Of a stretch of 64,000 bases of DNA, positions 27,979 to 37,274 are shown piece by piece. Position numbers and translations under genes: made by a program. The DNA is from Puniceibacterium confluentis (lineage in GTDB: Bacteria; Pseudomonadota; Alphaproteobacteria; Rhodobacterales; Rhodobacteraceae): positions 24,207 through 88,206 of the forward strand of contig NZ_VOJI01000015.1 of assembly GCF_007923445.1 (NCBI RefSeq), read 5' to 3'. Position 1 is the stretch's first letter. Each line of letters opens with the position of its first letter. The notes under the pieces were generated by a model, which worked only from the letters and a program-made list of their open reading frames with translations, made no database searches and was not told the origin of the DNA.

Positions 27979-28027
27979 CAAAACTTTTCCTGAAAAGTTT
28001 TGCCAAGAGTTTTTTCAAAACTCTTGC
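27979..28027. repeat. Twin AT-rich palindromes
   Basis: Two back-to-back inverted repeats: 27979-28004 (11-bp arms GCAAAACTTTT/AAAAGTTTTGC, 4-nt loop) and 28005-28027 (10-bp arms CAAGAGTTTT/AAAACTCTTG, 3-nt loop). They lie between the plus-strand DUF2937 remnant and the minus-strand glmM stop, so they could act as a bidirectional terminator. Such pairs also look like a dispersed intergenic repeat. Confidence 0.7.
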
Positions 28028-28051
28028 GCGCACCTGCGCCGACACTGCTGG

Positions 28052-29395
28052 TCAGACAGCTGCTTCGACTTCACCGACGATGCTGTCGACCACCGAACGC
28101 AGGATCGTCTCGTCTTCGCACTCGGCCATCACCCGGATCAGCGGCTCGGTTCCGGATTTGCGTATCAGCAGTCGTCCCCGGTCGCCAAGTGTCGACTCCG
28201 CTGCCGCGATGGCGGCTATCACGGCGGCATTTTCCAAGGGGCTCTGACCGGCCGCATAACGGACATTGCGCAGCAACTGCGGCACAGGGTCAAAGTTGCG
28301 GCACAGCTCGCTGGCCGGTTGCCCGGTCCGTACCATTTCCGCCAGAAACTGAAGACCGGCCATGAGTCCGTCGCCGGTTGTGGCAAATTCCGTCATCACG
28401 ATGTGCCCAGACTGTTCTCCGCCGAGGTTCCATCCGCCGCGGCGCATCGCCTCGACCACGTACCGGTCGCCAACCCCGGTCCGCTCCAGCCGCAGGCCGC
28501 GTCCTGTCAGGAATCGCTCCAGCCCGAGGTTGGACATCACCGTGGCCACCAGTGTGCCATCCTTCAGGCGACCTTCCTCAGCCCAGCGGGCTGCCATCAT
28601 CGCCATCAGCTGGTCGCCATCCGCCACCGTGCCGGTTTCGTCGATGATCATCACCCGGTCGGCATCGCCGTCGAGGCAGATACCGATCTGGGCGCCATGG
28701 GCCACGACCGTCTCTGCGGCCACCCGGGGCTTGGTCGAGCCGCAGTCCAGGTTGATGTTGGTCCCATTGGGCGACACCCCGATCGGGATCACGTCCGCAC
28801 CCAGTTCCCAAAGCACTTCGGGCGCCGCGCGCCAGGCCGCACCGTTGGCGCAGTCGATCACCACCTTCATCCCATCAAGGCGCATGCCCGCCGGAAAGGT
28901 CGATTTGACCCGTTCCTGATACCGCGAGCGACCATCGTCGATGCGGCGGGCGCGGCCGATGTTGTCCGCAGCGGCCGGTGCGACGCCTTCGGTGACAAGG
29001 GCCTCGATCTCGGCCTCGGCCTCGTCCGACAGTTTGAAGCCGTCGGGGCCGAAAAACTTGATTCCATTGTCCTGGCTGGGATTGTGCGACGCTGAAATCA
29101 TGATTCCAAGGTCGGCCCGCATCGACGGGGTGAGCAGTCCGACCGCCGGTGTTGGCACCGGGCCGAGCAGCAAGACGTTCATACCGGTCGAGGTGAGGCC
29201 CGCGGTCAGGGCATTTTCGAACATGTATCCCGACAGCCGCGTATCCTTGCCGATCACGACGCGATGCACGCCGCCTCTGTCCCGGCGAAAGTACCGCCCC
29301 GCGGCCGCGCCGATGGCAAGCGCCATCTGGGCCGTCATCGGATGGATGTTGGCCGTGCCCCGCACGCCGTCGGTGCCGAAAAGCTTACGTGTCAT
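28052..29395 (-). CDS. glmM: Phosphoglucosamine mutase
   Basis: Interconverts glucosamine-6-phosphate and glucosamine-1-phosphate on the way to UDP-GlcNAc for peptidoglycan and LPS. The 447 residues match the family. The phosphoserine loop is [12 protein letters not shown] (Ser103), the metal loop DGDADR, and the C-terminal phosphate-binding loop [12 protein letters not shown]. The start overlaps the end of folP by 11 bp; the folP-glmM pair is common in bacteria. Confidence 0.97.
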   Translation of the reverse strand: MTRKLFGTDGVRGTANIHPMTAQMALAIGAAAGRYFRRDRGGVHRVVIGKDTRLSGYMFENALTAGLTSTGMNVLLLGPVPTPAVGLLTPSMRADLGIMISASHNPSQDNGIKFFGPDGFKLSDEAEAEIEALVTEGVAPAAADNIGRARRIDDGRSRYQERVKSTFPAGMRLDGMKVVIDCANGAAWRAAPEVLWELGADVIPIGVSPNGTNINLDCGSTKPRVAAETVVAHGAQIGICLDGDADRVMIIDETGTVADGDQLMAMMAARWAEEGRLKDGTLVATVMSNLGLERFLTGRGLRLERTGVGDRYVVEAMRRGGWNLGGEQSGHIVMTEFATTGDGLMAGLQFLAEMVRTGQPASELCRNFDPVPQLLRNVRYAAGQSPLENAAVIAAIAAAESTLGDRGRLLIRKSGTEPLIRVMAECEDETILRSVVDSIVGEVEAAV

Positions 29396-30404
29396 CGCTT
29401 TCTCCTCTCTCTACCGCGGACCAGAGCGCAAGCGCCTGGGCCGTCTCGGCCACATCGTGTACGCGCAGGATCTGCACCCCCTGTGCAACCGCCGCCAGCG
29501 CGACAGCAATCGAGCCGGGCATGCGGCGGTCTGCGTCCTGCACGCCCGATATGCGCCCGATGAAGCCTTTGCGCGACGCCCCCACCAACACCGGGCAACC
29601 CAGCGCATGGAACAGGCTGACATTGCGCAGAATGGTCAGGTTGTGCGCCAGGTTCTTGCCGAATCCGATGCCCGGATCGACAAGGATGCGGCCGCGTGGA
29701 ATGCCCAGGTCCTGGAGCATCAGGACCTGGGCGGCCAGGAAATCGTAGACATCCAGCAGCACGTCATCGTAGCGCGGGTTGTCCTGCATCGTCTCGGGGT
29801 CGCCGCTTGCGTGCATGACGCAGACAGGCAGGCCCTGGCGGGCGCAGTACTGGCCCAGCATCCTGTCGTAGGTGAACCCGGAGACATCGTTCACCAGCGA
29901 CGCGCCGGCCTTGATCGCCGCCTCCGCCACACTGTATTTGCGGGTGTCGATGGAGACCGGAACAGAGACCGCGCTGCTGAGGGCGGTGATGACCGGTTCG
30001 ATCCGCGCAATTTCGCTGGGGATGGGGACGGCGGCGGCCCCGGGGCGGGTCGATTCACCGCCCACGTCGATGATGTCGGCCCCGTCGGCAACCATCTGCC
30101 GGGCGTGGGCCGCGGCTCGTGCCGGGCCGCTGAACCTGCCGCCATCGGAAAAGCTGTCCGGTGTCACGTTGATGATGCCCATGATGCGGGGCCGGTCGAA
30201 GCTCATGCCACAGACCGGCGGACGCGCCGCGGACAGGGTGTCCAGCACAGCACCGGGCAGGGCCGAGGCGGGTACACGTTCGGCGGGAGCGTCGCGGCGC
30301 AGATGTTCGACATGGCTGAACCAGGCCGGTCCGCCGGCAAGGGGCACGGCGCCGTCGGGACGGGGCCGGTCGTTCCGGACAAGGGGGCGGAAATAGTCGC
30401 TCAT
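29385..30404 (-). CDS. folP: Dihydropteroate synthase
   Basis: Joins p-aminobenzoate and 6-hydroxymethyl-dihydropterin pyrophosphate to make dihydropteroate. [45 protein letters not shown] and GASRKGFIG are the pterin, pyrophosphate and sulfonamide-site motifs. At 339 residues it is longer than most (about 280) because of a ~70-residue N-terminal extension before the TIM barrel, seen also in other alphaproteobacteria. The ATG at 30404 has only a weak ribosome site. Confidence 0.95.
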   Translation of the reverse strand: MSDYFRPLVRNDRPRPDGAVPLAGGPAWFSHVEHLRRDAPAERVPASALPGAVLDTLSAARPPVCGMSFDRPRIMGIINVTPDSFSDGGRFSGPARAAAHARQMVADGADIIDVGGESTRPGAAAVPIPSEIARIEPVITALSSAVSVPVSIDTRKYSVAEAAIKAGASLVNDVSGFTYDRMLGQYCARQGLPVCVMHASGDPETMQDNPRYDDVLLDVYDFLAAQVLMLQDLGIPRGRILVDPGIGFGKNLAHNLTILRNVSLFHALGCPVLVGASRKGFIGRISGVQDADRRMPGSIAVALAAVAQGVQILRVHDVAETAQALALWSAVERGESDDT

Positions 30405-30444
30405 GCGGTCTTGAATGGGGTATGGGGTGGCTGTTGGCAAGCGC

Positions 30445-31371
30445 TCAGATCGCGCTGTCCAGATTGGCCGCGCTGCGTACCGGCACCTGTGCCGACCCCG
30501 GCAGCGGTGCGCCAACGACCAGCAGTTCGCGCGCAGTCATCTGATCGGAAAACCACAGCGCCAGCGCAACGGCACCGCCGCGCGGCGTACTGGCACCGTG
30601 CGCGGCATCCAGCACCATCTTGGACGGCGCCCAGACGCAGATCTGGCCATTCTTCATCGCCCAGTCGAGTTCGGTTCGGGTGGCGACCACCTTGCAGCGT
30701 GGATCGCGCCCGGCAAGCACCCAGGCATTCTGCTCGATCCCGAGCAAGTCGATCCGGCGCTGCGCCAGCTTGTGTCCCGCGTGCGGCAGGGCAGTGTCGG
30801 GCGGTCCGACGCAGAGGATTGCCGGGACATCCGAAGATTGCAAACGATCGATCCAGTCCGTCAGAGTGGCTTCCGCAATGGCCTCGTTGGACAGATAGAT
30901 CACCCGCGGATGGGGCCGTTCCTGCGCCGCCTCGTGCAGCCGCGGTCCCAGGTCCCGGCGGGTCCGGACGATTTCGACACCCAGCGCGCCGGGGCCGCGG
31001 TCCAGTTTTTCGATCCGGACAAAGGTGCGCATGGCCTGCGGTTCGGTCAGGATCCGTTCGGCGACGCGCTCGGCCAGAGTTTCCAGCAGGTTCACACGCT
31101 CGGCGGCCAGTTCGTAGGCAATCGCCTCGGTCACCCGGTCATAGGACAGGATGCGGTCAACGTCGTCGTCCAGCGGTCCGGTAAACGGGGTGACCTCGAC
31201 CACAATGTTGAAGCAGATCCGCTGGGTTGTGCCACGCTCGGCCTGAAAGGCACCGATTTCGACCTCGACAATATGGTTGCGCAGGGAAATGCGGTCACGC
31301 GGCTCATCCGAGGCGGTCACAAGCGACCTTTCTGACGGGTGCGAAAAGGCAAGGTGGATTTCGTTGGTCAT
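30445..31371 (-). CDS. folB: Dihydroneopterin aldolase with long C-terminal extension
   Basis: Residues about 24-135 form the FolB domain, which cleaves dihydroneopterin to 6-hydroxymethyl-dihydropterin. The conserved Glu in GAFQAERGTTQR and Lys in VRIEKLDRGPGALGVEIVR are present. The protein is 308 residues, against about 120 for normal FolB. The extra ~170 C-terminal residues (with YLSNEAIAEATLTDWIDRL and VVGAPLPGSAQVPVR) match nothing I recognise. It lies directly upstream of folP, so the pathway step and gene order agree. Confidence 0.88.
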   Translation of the reverse strand: MTNEIHLAFSHPSERSLVTASDEPRDRISLRNHIVEVEIGAFQAERGTTQRICFNIVVEVTPFTGPLDDDVDRILSYDRVTEAIAYELAAERVNLLETLAERVAERILTEPQAMRTFVRIEKLDRGPGALGVEIVRTRRDLGPRLHEAAQERPHPRVIYLSNEAIAEATLTDWIDRLQSSDVPAILCVGPPDTALPHAGHKLAQRRIDLLGIEQNAWVLAGRDPRCKVVATRTELDWAMKNGQICVWAPSKMVLDAAHGASTPRGGAVALALWFSDQMTARELLVVGAPLPGSAQVPVRSAANLDSAI

Positions 31372-31474
31372 TTGGGCATCCGGAACAGCAGCGTTTGCGG
31401 CAGACTAGCAGCGCCCGGACCAGGGCACACCCGTCGAAAGCGACGGATCGTGCCATCTTTGGTATCGGTCGGGC

Positions 31475-32113
31475 TCAGTTCCGGCTCAGACGTGTGGGCT
31501 GCCGGTAAAACAGGTGCGTGCCAATCTGTGCCGTCAGAGGGAACTTTTTGGCCCAGTTGGGCTTTACCTTACCAGTATGGTAGTGTGTCGCACCGGCGGT
31601 CAGGGCACGGGGCGCGCCAGCCAGCATCATTTTGGCGACCTTGCCCACCTGGCTGTAGGCACGTTTTTCGTGGATCGCCTCGGGGTTGCCGTCGCAGGTG
31701 TAAGAGAACTGGCAGGCATATTTCTTGCCGGTGCCCTGGTTGACGACGCCGCAGACCGAGTTGGGGTAACGCGGGCTGTCCACGCGGTTGAGGATGACCT
31801 CGGCAACGGCGAACTGGCCCTTGACGGTCTCGCCGCGCGCCTCGAAATAGAGCGCCTCTGCAAGGCATTCCCACTGTTTGTCCCCTACGGCCTTGGGCTG
31901 TCGGCCCAGAAAGTCACGGCTATAGTTGACGTCGCTCGGCCCCGGCAGCCCGGTGGCTGTCAGCAGTTTGGCAAGGTGGGCCGGTTTTGCGGCACTCAGG
32001 CCACGCTGTTCAAGTTTAAACAAGGAAGCGGTGTTTGTAACTTCACGGTCGGCAAATGCAGGCTGATAAAATGCAAAGGTCGCAAACAAGGCGACCGAAA
32101 GTGTCTTTAACAT
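31475..32113 (-). CDS. SleB-like cell wall hydrolase
   Basis: A 212-residue secreted protein with a signal peptide (FATFAFYQPAFA). The C-terminal Hydrolase_2/SleB catalytic domain starts near residue 80 (WECLAEALYFEARGE) and includes the catalytic-type Glu plus FAVAEVILNRVDSPRYPNSVCGVV and CQFSYTCDG. It should cleave peptidoglycan glycan strands in the periplasm. SleB itself is a spore-cortex enzyme, but in non-sporeformers like this the family serves wall remodelling. AGAGGGACATC precedes the ATG. Confidence 0.88.
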   Translation of the reverse strand: MLKTLSVALFATFAFYQPAFADREVTNTASLFKLEQRGLSAAKPAHLAKLLTATGLPGPSDVNYSRDFLGRQPKAVGDKQWECLAEALYFEARGETVKGQFAVAEVILNRVDSPRYPNSVCGVVNQGTGKKYACQFSYTCDGNPEAIHEKRAYSQVGKVAKMMLAGAPRALTAGATHYHTGKVKPNWAKKFPLTAQIGTHLFYRQPTRLSRN

Positions 32114-32285
32114 GATGTCCCTCTACGTCTTCGGATCGTCCTGTGCCGACTTTTTCAGATTGCACAAAACTCCGGCGTCTTAGCCAAACGAGGCGAAAAC
32201 GTAAAGTTTGGGACCACTGCAATCGGCAGAACACCGCCCAAAGGGACGCAAAAACGGCATATACAGTGGAAACCGTAAATCGATT

Positions 32286-34853
32286 CTACCCGATCTTGTC
32301 CCGTACGGCAAGTTGTGCTGCAGCCAATCTTGCAAGCGGAACGCGAAAAGGCGAACAGCTGACGTAGTCGAATCCCGCCGCTCGACAGAAGGCAATCGAT
32401 TCGGGATCGCCGCCATGTTCGCCGCAGATCGACAAGGTGACCTGCGGCCGACCGGCCCTGGCGCGCTCTGCGCCGATGCGCAGAAGCTCGCCCACACCAT
32501 CCGTGTCCAGGCGGTGGAACGGGTCTTCGGGAAACACCCCCTGACGCACATATTCCGACATGAACCGCCCGGCGTCGTCGCGGGACAGGCCATAGGTCAT
32601 CTGCGTCAGGTCATTGGTGCCGAAACTCATGAAATGCGCGTGCTGCACGATTTCGTCGGCGCGCAGGCAGGCGCGGGGCGTTTCGGCCATCACGCCCAGC
32701 CGGTAGGTGAACTCGACTCCGCGTTCGCTGCGCACGGCGGCGGCAACCGCATCAATCCGGGTGCGCACGATTTCGACCTCCCGCTTGGCCGAGACCAGCG
32801 GTATCATGATTTCGGGCACGACAGCGGCGCCGTCGCGGCTGGTGTCTATCGTCGCTTCAAAGATGGCGCGGACCTGCATGTCGTAGATTTCCGGCACCGT
32901 GATGCCCAGACGGACACCGCGCATTCCCAGCATCGGGTTGTATTCGCCCAGAGCCTCGACCCTGCGGGTGACATCCGACACCGGCAGGTCCAGGGCCTCG
33001 GCCAGATCGCGCAGACCGGCCCGGTCTGTCGGCAGGAACTCATGCAGCGGCGGGTCGAACAGGCGGATGCAGACCGGCTGTCCCTTCATGATGGTGAACA
33101 GCTCCTTGAAATCCGCACGCTGCATCGGCAACAGCAGGTCCAGAGCGGCACGGCGGTCCTCCGGGTCATCGGCAAAGATCATTTCGCGCATGACGGTCAG
33201 GCGGCCGGGTTCAAAGAACATGTGCTCGGTGCGGCACAATCCGATGCCCTGCGCCATGAAGTTCCGGGCGGTCTGAGCGTCTGCGGGCGTGTCCGCATTG
33301 GCGCGCACCCCTATGTCGCGTTCGGCGTCGGCCCAGGCCATCAGGGTCTGAAAACTGTCGTCCAGCAGCGGTTCCACCGTCTGCGGGGCGCCGGCAAGGA
33401 TCTGACCGTTGGTGCCATCCACGGTGATCACGTCGCCCTCTTTGAAGGTGCGCCCGTCCTCGGACACCAGCAGCTTGCGGCGCAGGTGGAATTTCATCCG
33501 CGACGCACCGACGACGCAGGGCAACCCGATGCCGCGCCCGATCACCGCCGCATGGCTGGTGATGCCGCCACGTTCGGTCAGACAGGCGCTGGCGGCGTGC
33601 ATGCCGCGAATGTCCTCGGGCGAGGTTTCGCGCCGCACAAGCACACAGGCTTCGCCGCGCGCGGCGCTGGACTGCGCTTCCGCGGCGGAAAACACGATCC
33701 GGCCCGTGGCCGCGCCGGGGCTGGCGGCGATCCCCTTGCCAATCAGGTCACGGGGGGCATCCTCGGCGATCTGGCGGTGCAGCAGTTCCGACAGCGCGCG
33801 CGGCTCGACCCGCAGCAACGCCTCTTGCGGCGGGATGATCCCGTCGAGTGCCAGACCCACGGCGATGCGCACCGACGCGCGCGACGACCGCCGCACCCGC
33901 ACCCCATCGAGAATATGCAGATGCCCGTTTTCGATGGTGAACTCGATCTGCATCTCGGCCCGCAGCTTGCGCCGCATCAGCGCCGCGTCGGCCTTTAGCT
34001 GGGCAAAGGCTTCGGGCGCCAGTTCCTCGAGCGAGGGACCGCGCGGGTCACATTCCAGAAACAGCGATGCCGCCCCGCGTTGCAGCGCATCCCGCCCCTG
34101 GCTTTGTGACAGGTAGCGCCCGGTGATCTGCAACGCGCCGGTGTCGGAATTGACCAGCTGCAATACACCCGATCCACATTCCCCCATGCCCAGACCCAGC
34201 GCCATTTCCTGCACCACCAGACCCAGACCGGCATCGACCGGCGCGCCTTTGGCCTCGCGCAGAAGGCGGGCTGTGGTGCCCTCCCAGGCCCGCGCCATGG
34301 ACCGCAGCACCTCGCCAAGCTGGCGCTCGGGGGACTGGGGAAAGGGCTCTTCGGCTTCTTCCTCATAAGTCATCAGTGCTTCGGACAGGGCCTGGCGGCC
34401 GTCGTCGGCGATGCTGTCGAACAGGTCGGGATCCAGCCGCGCCACATGGATCGCGTAGGACTTGATGAACCGGAGGTAGAGGCTGGTGGCGGCGTCGGTG
34501 CCGAGCGTTGCGCTCAGATCGACGTAGCGGGCATCATTCATCCCGATGTTGAGGATCGACCCCGGGCCGCCCCAGTCCGGATCCTCGGAAGACGGGCGCA
34601 CGCAGAGCAGGGCATTGGCATCAAAGTGCCGCAGGATGCCTTGCAGGTCGGGCATCCGCCCATGTGCGATGCCGTGTACGGTGCGAAACGACAGCGCCAC
34701 GGTGCAGGGCACCGGCAGATCCAGCCGGACCAGGCGCTGAAGACATTTTGCCCGCCCGCCGTGGGTCGGTGTCGCTATCGGGGCCGTGGGCCGGATCAGC
34801 GTGACATGGGGATCGGCGGCCTCGGCGGGGAAGATCGGGTCGAATTTCTGCAC
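32286..34853 (-). CDS. Divergent pyruvate phosphate dikinase-like PEP-utilising enzyme
   Basis: An 855-residue protein with the PPDK order: N-terminal ATP-grasp region (about 30-330), phosphohistidine domain (LTERGGITSHAAVIGRGIG, catalytic His intact) and C-terminal PEP/pyruvate barrel with GIGLCRTEHMFF, NPMLGMRGVRLG, SFGTNDLTQMTYGLSRDD and SICGEHGGDPESIAFC (catalytic Cys). The ATP-grasp end is altered: the usual GVxFTRDPxTG motif reads GVLQLVNSDTGA, and the usual VRSGARxSMPGMM reads VRPSSEDPDWGGPGS. It may not use ATP as canonical PPDK does, so I leave the gene symbol blank. The start is GTG. Confidence 0.85.
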   Translation of the reverse strand: MQKFDPIFPAEAADPHVTLIRPTAPIATPTHGGRAKCLQRLVRLDLPVPCTVALSFRTVHGIAHGRMPDLQGILRHFDANALLCVRPSSEDPDWGGPGSILNIGMNDARYVDLSATLGTDAATSLYLRFIKSYAIHVARLDPDLFDSIADDGRQALSEALMTYEEEAEEPFPQSPERQLGEVLRSMARAWEGTTARLLREAKGAPVDAGLGLVVQEMALGLGMGECGSGVLQLVNSDTGALQITGRYLSQSQGRDALQRGAASLFLECDPRGPSLEELAPEAFAQLKADAALMRRKLRAEMQIEFTIENGHLHILDGVRVRRSSRASVRIAVGLALDGIIPPQEALLRVEPRALSELLHRQIAEDAPRDLIGKGIAASPGAATGRIVFSAAEAQSSAARGEACVLVRRETSPEDIRGMHAASACLTERGGITSHAAVIGRGIGLPCVVGASRMKFHLRRKLLVSEDGRTFKEGDVITVDGTNGQILAGAPQTVEPLLDDSFQTLMAWADAERDIGVRANADTPADAQTARNFMAQGIGLCRTEHMFFEPGRLTVMREMIFADDPEDRRAALDLLLPMQRADFKELFTIMKGQPVCIRLFDPPLHEFLPTDRAGLRDLAEALDLPVSDVTRRVEALGEYNPMLGMRGVRLGITVPEIYDMQVRAIFEATIDTSRDGAAVVPEIMIPLVSAKREVEIVRTRIDAVAAAVRSERGVEFTYRLGVMAETPRACLRADEIVQHAHFMSFGTNDLTQMTYGLSRDDAGRFMSEYVRQGVFPEDPFHRLDTDGVGELLRIGAERARAGRPQVTLSICGEHGGDPESIAFCRAAGFDYVSCSPFRVPLARLAAAQLAVRDKIG

Positions 34854-34870
34854 TGCAGCACCTTTTTGTG

Positions 34871-34891
34871 TTCCGGCAGAATACGCCGGAA
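34871..34891. repeat. Inverted repeat just upstream of the PPDK-like gene
   Basis: TTCCGGC and GCCGGAA form 7-bp arms separated by 7 nt, about 20 bp before the GTG start. It could be an operator or a leader hairpin. Confidence 0.45.
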
Positions 34892-35118
34892 CGGGGCTGT
34901 GTAAAGCGCGCGCTTTGAACGATTGGCATCCGCCAGATCCCTGCGGCGCAAGCTGCAGGCGAGAGCTCTGTCAGCAGCGGCCGGTCCGCGTCGGCCTCAA
35001 AGCCCCATCCGACGCGCGCCGGGCCGCCGCATGCGGGGGGTGTCCGAGCACCGGCGCCCCGGTGCCAGCACCGGAGTGCCCGGTCTCGGCGCAGGGCACG
35101 CCTGATGCCGCAGCCGCG

Positions 35119-37173
35119 TCAGCCGTCCAGCCTGGTCAGATCCGCGACCTGAAGACACACCGTCCGGATCCGGCTCAGCAGGTTCAGCCGGTTGCGGCGC
35201 AGGATCTCGCTCTCGGCATTGACCTGCACAGCCTCGAAAAAGGCGTCGACCTCCGGGCGCAGCGCCGCCATGGCTTGCATTGCCGCCGCAAAACCCTCAT
35301 CCGCAAGCGCCGGCCTGATCCTGGCCTCTGCGGTATCAAGTGCAGCAAACAGGGCGGTCTCTGCCGGATCCTCCGCATATTGCGGATCAGCACCATAGGA
35401 ATATTCGACCCCGTCCTTTTCCTCGGCCTGGGTGAGAATGTTGTTGGCGCGCTTGAACCCCTGCACAAGGTTGGTGCCGTCTTCGGTTTTCAGCGTGTCC
35501 GACAGCGCACGGGCGCGGGCGACCAGCAGGGTGAGGTCATCATTGCCCGGCATGGCGAGGCAGGCGTCGATCACGTCGTGGCGGATGCCTTCATCCTTGA
35601 GGTAGACCTTGAGGCGGTCGTGGAAAAACGACATCAGGTCGGCGGACCAAAAATTTTCGGCGAAAATTTTGGTCAGCGGAACCCGCAGCGCATTCTTCAG
35701 GATCAGGCGGATCACGCCCAAAGCCGCGCGGCGCAATGCATAAGGATCTTTCGACCCTGTCGGTTTTTCGTCGATCGCCCAGAACCCGGTCAGGGTATCG
35801 AGCTTGTCGGCCAGCGCCACGGCGATGGAAACGGCGGCGGTGGGCACGTCATCCGATGGACCAAGCGGTGAATAATGTTCCTGACAGGCGGCGGCGACAT
35901 CCGCTGGCAGACCCGCGGCGGCGCTGTAATAGCGGCCCATAAGTCCTTGAAGTTCCGGAAATTCATAGACCATCTGCGAGCTGAGATCGGCCTTGGCCAC
36001 CCGTGCGGCCTGTTCCGCCCGATCAGCGTCGGCCCCCACCATCGGAGCCAGGGCGCGGGCAAGAACGGCAATGCGCTCGATCCGGTCTTTCTGGCTGCCC
36101 AGTTTGTTGTGGAATGTCACGTTTGCCAGCTGATCGGTCCAGGCGGTCAGGCCCGCCGCGGATTTCGCCACCCGCAGGTCGTTTTCCCAGAAGAACTTGG
36201 CATCTGACAGCCGCGCCGACAGAACCTTTTGATTGCCGGCCAGGATTGTGGCGCCGTTGTCCGCCGTCTCGCGGTTGGCCACGGTCACAAATTTCTCGAT
36301 CCGGCCGGTCCCGGGGTTCTTGACCGAAAAGAATTTCTGATGCTCGCGCATGGAGGTCTGCAGAACCTCTGGCGGCAGGTCGAGGAAGGCGGCCCCGATG
36401 TCGCCCATCAATACCACGGGCCACTCGACCAGACCGGCGACCTCGGCCAGCAGGCCCTTGTCCTCGACCACGTCGAGCCCCGAGGCGAAGGCCAGGTTGG
36501 TGGCGTCGTTCCAGATCGTCTCGCCCCGTTCACCGGCGGACAGGACCACATTGGCGCGCTTGAGCTTTGCCGCGTAATCCTCGAACGAGGTTACAGAAAA
36601 CGGGGCGGGCGCCATAAAGCGATGGCCCTCGGTCACATCGGATGCGGTGATGCCGTCCAGGCTCAGCGGAACAACGGCCGTGCCCGCTTCGGTGGTCAGC
36701 GTACAGAGGATACGGTGCAGCGGGCGGACCCAGCGCAACGCGCCGTCCCCCCAGCGCATCGATTTGGGCCAGGGAAAGCCGCGGATTGTCTCTTCGAGCA
36801 CCTGGGCGACGATGTCCGCCGCCGGGCGGCCCGGCTTTTCGATCACCGCATAAAAAACGCGGCCTTTCTTTTCGTCGCGTTCTTCCAGTTGCTCGCGCGT
36901 CAGGCCCGCGCCGCGCAGAAACCCGTCGATGGCCTTTTCCGGGGCATCCACGCGCGGTCCCTTGCGCTCTTCGCGCAGGGTCGGGCTTTGCGCCAGCAAG
37001 CCTTCGACCGCCAGCGTCAGACGCCGCGGCGTCGAGAACGCGGCGGCGCCCGCATAGGTGAGACCTGCCTCGACGAGGCCATTTGTGATGCGTGATTTCA
37101 GATCCTCGGCGGCGCGTGTCTGCATCCGGGCGGGGATTTCCTCGGAAAAGAGTTCAATCAGCAGGTCAGGCAT
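35119..37173 (-). CDS. glyS: Glycyl-tRNA synthetase beta subunit
   Basis: The beta subunit carries the tRNA-binding domains of the alpha2-beta2 glycyl-tRNA synthetase. The N-terminus (MPDLLIELFSEEIPARM) and MREHQKFF segment are typical, and the 684-residue length is normal. A 30-bp A/T-rich palindrome lies in frame at 35645-35674, encoding TKIFAENFWS in the variable segment before the conserved LMSFFHDRLKVYL helix. It is separated from glyQ by three unrelated genes on the same strand. Confidence 0.96.
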   Translation of the reverse strand: MPDLLIELFSEEIPARMQTRAAEDLKSRITNGLVEAGLTYAGAAAFSTPRRLTLAVEGLLAQSPTLREERKGPRVDAPEKAIDGFLRGAGLTREQLEERDEKKGRVFYAVIEKPGRPAADIVAQVLEETIRGFPWPKSMRWGDGALRWVRPLHRILCTLTTEAGTAVVPLSLDGITASDVTEGHRFMAPAPFSVTSFEDYAAKLKRANVVLSAGERGETIWNDATNLAFASGLDVVEDKGLLAEVAGLVEWPVVLMGDIGAAFLDLPPEVLQTSMREHQKFFSVKNPGTGRIEKFVTVANRETADNGATILAGNQKVLSARLSDAKFFWENDLRVAKSAAGLTAWTDQLANVTFHNKLGSQKDRIERIAVLARALAPMVGADADRAEQAARVAKADLSSQMVYEFPELQGLMGRYYSAAAGLPADVAAACQEHYSPLGPSDDVPTAAVSIAVALADKLDTLTGFWAIDEKPTGSKDPYALRRAALGVIRLILKNALRVPLTKIFAENFWSADLMSFFHDRLKVYLKDEGIRHDVIDACLAMPGNDDLTLLVARARALSDTLKTEDGTNLVQGFKRANNILTQAEEKDGVEYSYGADPQYAEDPAETALFAALDTAEARIRPALADEGFAAAMQAMAALRPEVDAFFEAVQVNAESEILRRNRLNLLSRIRTVCLQVADLTRLDG
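35645..35674. repeat. In-frame A/T-rich palindrome inside glyS
   Basis: Arms GACCAAAA(A)TTTTCG and CGAAAATTTTGGTC flank a single G, a near-perfect 14-bp inverted repeat with one bulged base. It is much more A/T-rich than the surrounding gene and its core (TTCGGCGAAAATTT) recurs near 44883 downstream of ilvC. Confidence 0.6.
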
Positions 37174-37274
37174 CTGGTCACCACATTCTCAAGGCGCCGC
37201 GTGCCTTGCGGCACGGGGTCAGTCGAGGGGGTGGATAGCCTCAAGGGCGGCCAAGGTCCAGCCGATTGCAGCGC

